Origin: JBDRGC01 sp043818215
GTDB taxonomy: Bacteria > Chloroflexota > Anaerolineae > Anaerolineales > UBA11858
Assembly (NCBI GenBank): GCA_043818215.1
Contig: JBDRGC010000430.1
Span: 1 to 26,483 of the forward strand
Direction: 5' to 3'
DNA length: 26,483 bases
The translations under genes and the position numbers were made by a program. The notes under the pieces are model-generated. The model ran no database searches. It was not told the origin of the DNA and saw only the letters and a list, made by a program, of their open reading frames with translations. Of the stretch, positions 21,102-26,483 are shown one piece after another. The stretch's first letter is position 1, and every line of letters begins with the position of its first letter.

Positions 21102-22703
21102 ATGAAAATCTATAGGAAATTCTTAGTGGCAGCATTGCTCACTATCCTGATCGCATCCGCCACCGCTTGTGATGCAATAATGGCCGATGGTGGCGGCGGA
21201 GGTGTGGATGGGATTCAGGCTTCGGGCGTGGTGGAGGCCATTGAAATCGTCGTTGCCCCGGAGCTGGGAGGCCGCGTCGCCGAGGTGTTGGTAGACGAGG
21301 GTGATAAGGTGCAGGCCGGCGATCCGCTTTTCCGCCTGGAAAACGAAATCCTGGATGCTCAACGCAGGCAGGCGGTCGCTGGGCATGAAGCCGCCCTCGC
21401 CAACCTGGAAACCGCTCATGCGACTGTAGCCGCAACCGAGGCGGCCTTAGGCCCCGCCAATGCCGCCGTGGAGGCCACTAAGGCCGCTCTGGAGGGCGCC
21501 AATGCTGCCGTGGAGGTTGCCAACGCGGGGCTGCACACTGCTCAGGCCGGCGTAGAAATGGCCGCAGTGCAATTCAAAATAGCGATGGTTGCCGCCCGTT
21601 TCGCAGATCAGCCCACTCGGGCCACCGCATGGGGGCAAGACCTTCCCAACGAGTTCAATCTACCGGCCTGGTATTTTCAGCCAGCGGAGGTCATGTCTGC
21701 GGCTGAGGCCGAAATCGAGGCTGCGCAGGAAGCTCTTGAAATAGAGCGGTCTAATTTCGAGGCAGTCATAGAAGATGCCAGCTATGATGACTTACAGGAG
21801 GCCGAAACGCGTCTCGCCGAAGCTCAAGCCGCATTTCTGGTGGCTGTGGAATTGAAGGATCGTGATATTGACCAGCAAGAGAAAGGGACATTGGAAGATT
21901 ATGTCCAGGCTGTCTACGATGCAGCCAAAGCCGAGCTGGAAGCGGCCCAATTAGATTACGAGCAAATGCTTTCGGATCAGGCTTCGAGCGAAGTCCTGGA
22001 AGCCAGGGCACGTCTGGCTGCGGCCAAAGAACGTCACGAGATTGCGATTGACAAATTCAATGCTTTGTTGACCGGCGAAGAATCTCTTGCCTTGCAGTCT
22101 GCTGAAGCCGCGCAAGGGCAAGCGGAAACCTACGTGGAGCAAGCCGAAGCCAATATTGCCCTGGCCGAAGCCAACACGGCTCAGGTCGCAGCCAATGTAT
22201 CCCAGGCTGAGGCAAGCATAGCGCAAGTCGAAGCCAATATAGTGCAGGCTCAAACCGGGGTGCTGCAAGCGGAGAAGGCAATCGCTCAGGCGCAGGCTGC
22301 TCTCGACCTGGTCGACATCCAAATGGAAAAACTGACTGTGTGTGCGTCCGTTTCAGGGGTAGTGATGACTCGCAACGTGGAACCCGGTGAGATTGTCCAG
22401 CCAGGGTTGGCTGCAATGACCCTGGGACAATTAGACAAACTGACCATCACAGTTTATATTCCTGAAGACAAATATGGGCAAATCAAGCTGGGCGATAGTG
22501 CCCAACTCAGTGCGGATTCATTCCCCGATGAGACCTTCGAGGCCACTGTGACTCGCATCGCCAATCGGGCCGAGTACACCCCTCGCAACGTCCAAACCCA
22601 AGAAGACCGCCAAACCACGGTTTATGCCATAGAATTATCGGTGCATGATCCCGGAGGCAAGCTCAAGCCGGGGATGCCAACTGATGTGGTGTTTGGGGAC
22701 TAG
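21102..22703 (+). CDS. HlyD/YbhG-type periplasmic adaptor lipoprotein with long coiled coil
   Basis: 533 residues. The signal peptide ends at a probable lipobox ATAC with Cys23. A lipoyl-like half (about 38-85: GVVEAIEIVVAPELGGRVAEVLVDEGDKVQAGDPLFRLE) is followed by an Ala/Glu-rich coiled-coil hairpin of over 300 residues (about 90-415), then the second lipoyl half (CASVSGVVMTRNVEPGEIVQPGLAAMTLG) and a beta-barrel ending in LKPGMPTDVVFGD. E. coli YbhG is about 330 residues, so the hairpin here is unusually long, with repeated AQVAANVSQAEA-type units. The start at 21102 has GGAGG at 21092-21096; the upstream GTG frame is read-through of repeats. It would couple the ABC pore to the cell envelope. 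Confidence 0.9.
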   Translation: MKIYRKFLVAALLTILIASATACDAIMADGGGGGVDGIQASGVVEAIEIVVAPELGGRVAEVLVDEGDKVQAGDPLFRLENEILDAQRRQAVAGHEAALANLETAHATVAATEAALGPANAAVEATKAALEGANAAVEVANAGLHTAQAGVEMAAVQFKIAMVAARFADQPTRATAWGQDLPNEFNLPAWYFQPAEVMSAAEAEIEAAQEALEIERSNFEAVIEDASYDDLQEAETRLAEAQAAFLVAVELKDRDIDQQEKGTLEDYVQAVYDAAKAELEAAQLDYEQMLSDQASSEVLEARARLAAAKERHEIAIDKFNALLTGEESLALQSAEAAQGQAETYVEQAEANIALAEANTAQVAANVSQAEASIAQVEANIVQAQTGVLQAEKAIAQAQAALDLVDIQMEKLTVCASVSGVVMTRNVEPGEIVQPGLAAMTLGQLDKLTITVYIPEDKYGQIKLGDSAQLSADSFPDETFEATVTRIANRAEYTPRNVQTQEDRQTTVYAIELSVHDPGGKLKPGMPTDVVFGD

Positions 22704-22736
22704 GGGTCAGGGGCTAGGGGCTAGGAATCAGGGGTA
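22704..22736. repeat. Short tandem array, GGGGCTAG/GGGGTCAG family
   Basis: Three to four 8-bp units follow the HlyD stop directly. Confidence 0.7.
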
Positions 22737-22737
22737 A

Positions 22738-22788
22738 ACTAGAATCAAGTGCGACGCACTTCTGAAGTGCGTCGCACTTGATTCTAGT
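22738..22788. repeat. Perfect hairpin with 25-bp arms
   Basis: Arms 22738-22762 and 22764-22788 are exact complements around a single T, with core GTGCGACGCACTT. It may end the efflux operon transcript as a factor-independent stop without a U-tract, or be a dispersed palindrome. Confidence 0.88.
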
Positions 22789-22828
22789 CTACCTCTGACC
22801 AATAAATCGGGTTACAATAGCCACTACT

Positions 22829-22878
22829 AGTCCACGAAGGTGGACTTCGCGCATCTCGTTGCTGCGACTTACAGTCGC
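22829..22878. repeat. Two small hairpins in the leader of the CHASE kinase
   Basis: AGTCCAC-GAAG-GTGGACT (22829-22846) and GCGAC-TTACA-GTCGC (22864-22878) lie just before the kinase ribosome site (GAGAGG, 22883-22888). They may be dispersed repeats or structured leader RNA. Confidence 0.55.
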
Positions 22879-22896
22879 CGGTGAGAGGCACACACA

Positions 22897-25800
22897 GTGA
22901 AAGATTTGATGGCTAAACTAATACAATCGTTACGCAATTATATGATCAAGCCGCGCCGGGTTGCCTTGGGGTATGCACTGGTGGCGATGGCTGGTCTACT
23001 CATGTTACGAGGCTGGACAGACACCTGGGTACAACACCATTTGCAGATGCTTGCGCAGGCCCAAGTCAGCGCTCAAGTAAATTTGCTGGGCGACAGCCTC
23101 GCTCAGGCAGTCAACCAGAGGCTATCTCTGGTTAGCGGGCTGCGAGCTTTCGTGGAAGGCGAAATCGCTAATAGAGGTTTGCTTCTACAAAACGAGTTCG
23201 AACCCTTTGCGTCTGGTCTCTACAATAGTGCCGCTGGCATTCGCGATATTGCGGTTGCTCCTGATGGAGTGATGCAGTATGTTTTCCCCTTTGAGGAAAA
23301 TAGATCCGTGTTGGGTTATGAACCGGCCAAAGATTCGCGCACTTATGTGCGTGCCGAAGTCCAGCGGGCCATCGAAACACGTCAAATCATCTTGAGCCTG
23401 CCATACGAATTGATCCAGGGAGGCCAGGGAGTGATCGCCCGACAAGCTATTTTCTTTGATGATACTTATTGGGGCCTGGCGAATATCGTTGTAGATGTAC
23501 CGCCGCTGCTAGAAAACGCCGGGGTAGTCCCCGCTCCCGAAGGATTGGAACTGGCCCTGAAAGATCAATCCGGCAACGTATTCCTCGGATCGGAGGATGT
23601 TTTCGCTGCTGATCCGGTGACATACTCACTTTCTCTGCCAGAGGGAACCTGGACCCTGGTTGGAATACCCACCGGCGGATGGGGCACGATATACCGGTAC
23701 GAATTGCTGGTTTACCGCCTCCTGGTGTGGTTCATTATTGCAGCAATGACAATGGTTGTCTATCTATTTGTCAACCGGCAGCAGCGTTTGACATTGCGAG
23801 TAGAGCAGCGCACTCGGGAAGTGTCCCAGCAAAACATCAAATTGGCTCAAGAAATCAAGGAACGTCAGCGAGCCGAATCCCAAAGAACTGCAGCGCTCGA
23901 TGCCCTTCAGCACCGGATGAGGCAGTTGACTGCCTTGAGCCGGTCTTCTCAAATTGTAACCGCCTCCCTCGATCTCAATCAGATATTGAGTCAAATTGTC
24001 TCAATGGCCAGCGAGGTAACAGCCTCAGATTACACCAGCGTGGTGGTGTTAGATAAAACCGGTCAAGTGCAGCAGAGCACTGAAAACCTGCCAGACGTGC
24101 CCATAATCGAATACCGCATCCGAGAAGATGGTCTGGCAAATTGGATCATCACTTCACGCCAGCCGGTCATAATCAATGAAATCGCCGCCGACGGCACGAT
24201 CAGCCCGGATTTGGGTGCAGGGGCGCCGCATATTGCCAATCCTTATATTGTCGAAACCGGCATCCGTTCTGTGGCCGGTTTGCCGCTGCTGGTCAAAGAC
24301 AGGTTGTCGGGAATAATATTTTTGCACAGCTTGCAGTCCGGCACATTCAACGACCAACTGCCTGTGCTGACTGCCTTTGCCAACCAGGCAGCCATCGCTA
24401 TGGAAAATGCCCGCATGTTCGAAGTCGAACACACCGCCCGCGAACAGGCCGAGATCTTGAGCCGCGTGGCTCAGACCGTGGGCACCAGCCTGAACCTGAA
24501 TGAAATTCTACGGCAAATCCTGAAGCTTCTAAAAAGCCTGTTGACCTACGATACAGCCTCCATACTCGTCATCAGAGAAGGAAATTTGCCAGAATTGGTG
24601 GTTGGTATTGGTTATAAAGATGAGCAGATCACTAGCCAGGAGGCAAGCGGCCTGTTGGAATCCAGTCCTATCTTACATCGGATGGCGCGCGATTTGCAGC
24701 CCGTGGTCAGCGGTGATGTGCGGCAACTAGATGGCTGGATATGGGTGCCCGGAGCAGAACACGTGCGCTCGTGGATGGGAATCCCCATGCTGATTCATGG
24801 ATGCATGACCGGCGCGTTGATGATCGACAGCGCCCAACAGGATCGCTTCGGCGAGACCGAAATACAACTCGCTCAAATTATGGCCCAGCAAACTGCCCAG
24901 GCCATAGAGAATGCCCGCCTGTACCGGGAGTCACAGCAAGAGATCGCCGAGCGCAAACGGGTAGAGAAGGCACTGCAACAGCACACCGACCAACTTGAAG
25001 CACTGCGGCAGGCCAGCTTGAGCCTGACATCCAACCTGGCATTGCAGCCTGTCCTCGATGCGATTCTAAAACATGCCCTGCAACTGGTAACTGCCGATGA
25101 TGTCCATATCTTCCTCTACGATGGAGAGAAAATAAGTTTTGGATCTGTGTACTGGGTAGATGGCCGCCAGCAAGAACCCTTTGCCGAGCCCCGTCAAAAC
25201 GGCTTGACTTACACCGTTGCCCGCAGCGGAGAGCGCGTAGTGATTCCCGATATGAGTGCCCACCCCATCTTTCAAAGCTGGCCGCTGGAAGGTGCCATTG
25301 TCGGCCTGCCGCTGCGCCACGGCGAGCAGGTGCTCGGCGTGATGAATGTGGCCCTGGATCAGCCGCACGAGTTTACCGAGGGCGAGCTTCGTATCCTGGA
25401 ACTACTGGCAGATCAGGCTGCGGTGGCCATCGACAATGCCCGCTTGCATGAGCAGGTACAACTTCACGCAGAGGAATTGGAGCAACGCGTTGATGAGCGC
25501 ACCCAGGAACTGCGTGCCACGCAAGAGCAACTGGTACGCCGCGAAAAGCTGGCTGTCCTCGGCCAACTGGCCGGCGGAATCAGCCACGATCTTCGCAACC
25601 CGCTGGCAATAATCAACAATGCGGTTTTCTACCTCAAATTGATCCATCCTGACGCCGACGAGATTACAACAGAATATTTCGACATCATTGTCCAGGAAGT
25701 ACACAACGCCGAAGGGATTATTGCCGATTTGTTGAACTTCGCCCGCACAAAGACTCCTACCCGAGAATGGGTTGCTGTTTCCGATCTGGTCGCCGGAGTC

Positions 25801-26313
25801 TTACAGAAACATCCCCCTCCTATTACGGTGCAAGTGATCACCGATGTCCCCACAGACCTTCCCCCCGTGTTTATCGATCCCCGCCAAATCACTCAGGCGA
25901 TAGGGAATCTGGTAGATAATGCTTATCAGTCTATGGCGGAGGGAGGAGAGTTATCAGTGTTCAGTTTTCAGTCTTCAGTATTCAGTTTTCAGTCTTCAGT
26001 ATCCAGTGTTCAGTCTTCAGTATCCAGCCCCTCTCTGAGTGTGCTTCGCGATGAGCGGTCGGCGGTCAGCGGTCAGCGGTCGGTACTTGTACTTCGCATC
26101 AGCGACACCGGCGTGGGCATCCCTCCCGAGAACCTGGACAATCTTTTCGAGCCGCTTTTCACAACCAAGTTCAAGGGAATCGGGCTGGGATTGGCAACAT
26201 CCAAACATCTGATAGAAACTAACGGAGGCAGCATTCATGCCGAAAGCGAGTTTGGACAGGGAACCACATTCATTATCCAACTGCCGCTGGCTGACGAGGT
26301 GAGCATATCATGA
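22897..26313 (+). CDS. Membrane CHASE-multi-GAF histidine kinase with repeat insertion in the ATPase domain
   Basis: 1138 residues from GTG 22897 (GAGAGG eight bases upstream; ATG 22909 is an alternative). Helix 1 lies at about 22-40, an external CHASE-like domain at about 60-255, and helix 2 at about 270-292 (LLVWFIIAAMTMVVYLFV). A coiled linker and three GAF domains follow (about 345-505, 520-675, 700-855). HisKA has H897 (GGISHDLRNPL). HATPase_c has an N box NLVDNAYQSMAEGGEL (ending L1019), DTGVG from D1070 and GIGLGLATS. Between N box and DTG lie about 53 residues versus 19-24 in the other kinases here; the excess, SVFSFQS-type repeats and a GQRS segment, is encoded by two 7-bp arrays. 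Whether the kinase still works is open. Its partner regulator overlaps by four bases but is truncated. Confidence 0.9.
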   Translation: MKDLMAKLIQSLRNYMIKPRRVALGYALVAMAGLLMLRGWTDTWVQHHLQMLAQAQVSAQVNLLGDSLAQAVNQRLSLVSGLRAFVEGEIANRGLLLQNEFEPFASGLYNSAAGIRDIAVAPDGVMQYVFPFEENRSVLGYEPAKDSRTYVRAEVQRAIETRQIILSLPYELIQGGQGVIARQAIFFDDTYWGLANIVVDVPPLLENAGVVPAPEGLELALKDQSGNVFLGSEDVFAADPVTYSLSLPEGTWTLVGIPTGGWGTIYRYELLVYRLLVWFIIAAMTMVVYLFVNRQQRLTLRVEQRTREVSQQNIKLAQEIKERQRAESQRTAALDALQHRMRQLTALSRSSQIVTASLDLNQILSQIVSMASEVTASDYTSVVVLDKTGQVQQSTENLPDVPIIEYRIREDGLANWIITSRQPVIINEIAADGTISPDLGAGAPHIANPYIVETGIRSVAGLPLLVKDRLSGIIFLHSLQSGTFNDQLPVLTAFANQAAIAMENARMFEVEHTAREQAEILSRVAQTVGTSLNLNEILRQILKLLKSLLTYDTASILVIREGNLPELVVGIGYKDEQITSQEASGLLESSPILHRMARDLQPVVSGDVRQLDGWIWVPGAEHVRSWMGIPMLIHGCMTGALMIDSAQQDRFGETEIQLAQIMAQQTAQAIENARLYRESQQEIAERKRVEKALQQHTDQLEALRQASLSLTSNLALQPVLDAILKHALQLVTADDVHIFLYDGEKISFGSVYWVDGRQQEPFAEPRQNGLTYTVARSGERVVIPDMSAHPIFQSWPLEGAIVGLPLRHGEQVLGVMNVALDQPHEFTEGELRILELLADQAAVAIDNARLHEQVQLHAEELEQRVDERTQELRATQEQLVRREKLAVLGQLAGGISHDLRNPLAIINNAVFYLKLIHPDADEITTEYFDIIVQEVHNAEGIIADLLNFARTKTPTREWVAVSDLVAGVLQKHPPPITVQVITDVPTDLPPVFIDPRQITQAIGNLVDNAYQSMAEGGELSVFSFQSSVFSFQSSVSSVQSSVSSPSLSVLRDERSAVSGQRSVLVLRISDTGVGIPPENLDNLFEPLFTTKFKGIGLGLATSKHLIETNGGSIHAESEFGQGTTFIIQLPLADEVSIS
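25954..26030. repeat. 7-bp tandem array (TCAGTGT family) inside the kinase ATPase domain
   Basis: Eleven consecutive 7-bp units run without a break: TCAGTGT, TCAGTTT, TCAGTCT, TCAGTAT and CCAGTGT variants. As 21 bp equals seven codons, they encode a seven-residue repeat (SVFSFQS, SVFSFQS, SVSSVQS). The family also lies upstream of ATPase 1. Confidence 0.95.
26053..26080. repeat. Second 7-bp array (AGCGGTC) inside the kinase gene
   Basis: Four units of AGCGGTC/GGCGGTC lie 22 bp after the first array, still between the N box and DTG motif. Confidence 0.85.
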
Positions 26314-26399
26314 CCAGAGAACCGCGTATCCTGATTGTGGATGATGATGATGACTACTATTTGGAGCAGGCTCATTGTCAGCGATTTATCACTGTATAA
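26310..26399 (+). pseudogene. Truncated response regulator start
   Basis: ATG at 26310 overlaps the kinase stop (ATGA). The frame reads MTREPRILIVDDDDDYY, a typical receiver first strand with its acidic pocket, then leaves the family pattern (LEQAHCQRFITV) and stops at 26397-26399. The phospho-acceptor Asp, switch residues and any output domain are missing. The sequence right after contains the palindrome GCGCGC-TGAA-GCGCGC, suggesting that a deletion or repeat insertion removed the gene's remainder. Confidence 0.65.
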
Positions 26400-26483
26400 G
26401 CGCGCTGAAGCGCGCACTACGAACAGCTTCCAAATTATTCGAAATGCCCCCATTCTATCAAAACGCTTTTCGAACTCGTCTTA
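26400..26483. other. Repeat-like DNA at the right edge
   Basis: It starts with a GCGCGC/GCGCGC hairpin (26400-26415) and holds no recognisable gene before the window ends. Confidence 0.4.

Noticed and set aside
22778..22818. Promoter TTGATT...TACAAT for the CHASE kinase
   Set aside because: The spacing is 29 bp, too long for a sigma70 promoter.

Overview
The window looks like accessory chromosome from an uncultured Chloroflexota bacterium, most likely an Anaerolineae-type lineage. This is inferred from multi-GAF kinases, moderate GC, many intergenic palindromes and short tandem arrays, and the protein families; no rRNA or marker gene is present to prove it.

Left part (1-4080): a tandem repeat; an antibiotic-biosynthesis-monooxygenase-fold protein (869-1177); a metallophosphoesterase broken at an A9 run (2275-1186, minus); a 39-codon remnant of an M20 peptidase (2483-2364, minus); tRNA-Thr(CGT) (2715-2643, minus); a MITE-like element; and a GyrI-like small-molecule-binding protein (3816-3202, minus).

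Signalling cluster (10520-4084, minus): a CheY-like regulator, an unrecognised helical protein, a soluble multi-GAF histidine kinase, a receiver-GAF-kinase hybrid, and a receiver plus winged-helix regulator. No transmembrane sensor is evident here.

Corrinoid methyl-transfer operon (promoter 10917-10945, genes 11021-13478, plus): an ICMT/PEMT-like membrane methyltransferase; a 535-residue fusion of a class I SAM methyltransferase to an HgcA-like corrinoid protein with its five-helix membrane tail; and an HgcB-like ferredoxin lacking one canonical cysteine. This is the most unusual system in the window. The linker of the fusion is itself a 7-bp tandem repeat.

REP/RAYT region (13491-14745): an HUH tyrosine transposase surrounded by an array of alternating REP-like palindromes.

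Efflux operon (14758-22703, plus): a TetR regulator with a near-consensus promoter and palindromic operator, a small membrane protein, two ABC ATPases, two ABC-2 permeases and a long coiled-coil HlyD-type lipoprotein. This is the E. coli ybhGFSR layout with the tandem ATPase split in two. A four-helix-bundle (S23/IVP) gene sits between the permeases, flanked by identical 8-bp arrays.

Right end (22897-26313, plus): a CHASE-multi-GAF histidine kinase whose ATPase domain contains in-frame 7-bp repeat arrays. Its overlapping response regulator is truncated after about 17 residues.

Short tandem arrays (mostly 7 or 8 bp, several unrelated sequence families) lie at many gene junctions and have entered at least two coding sequences.
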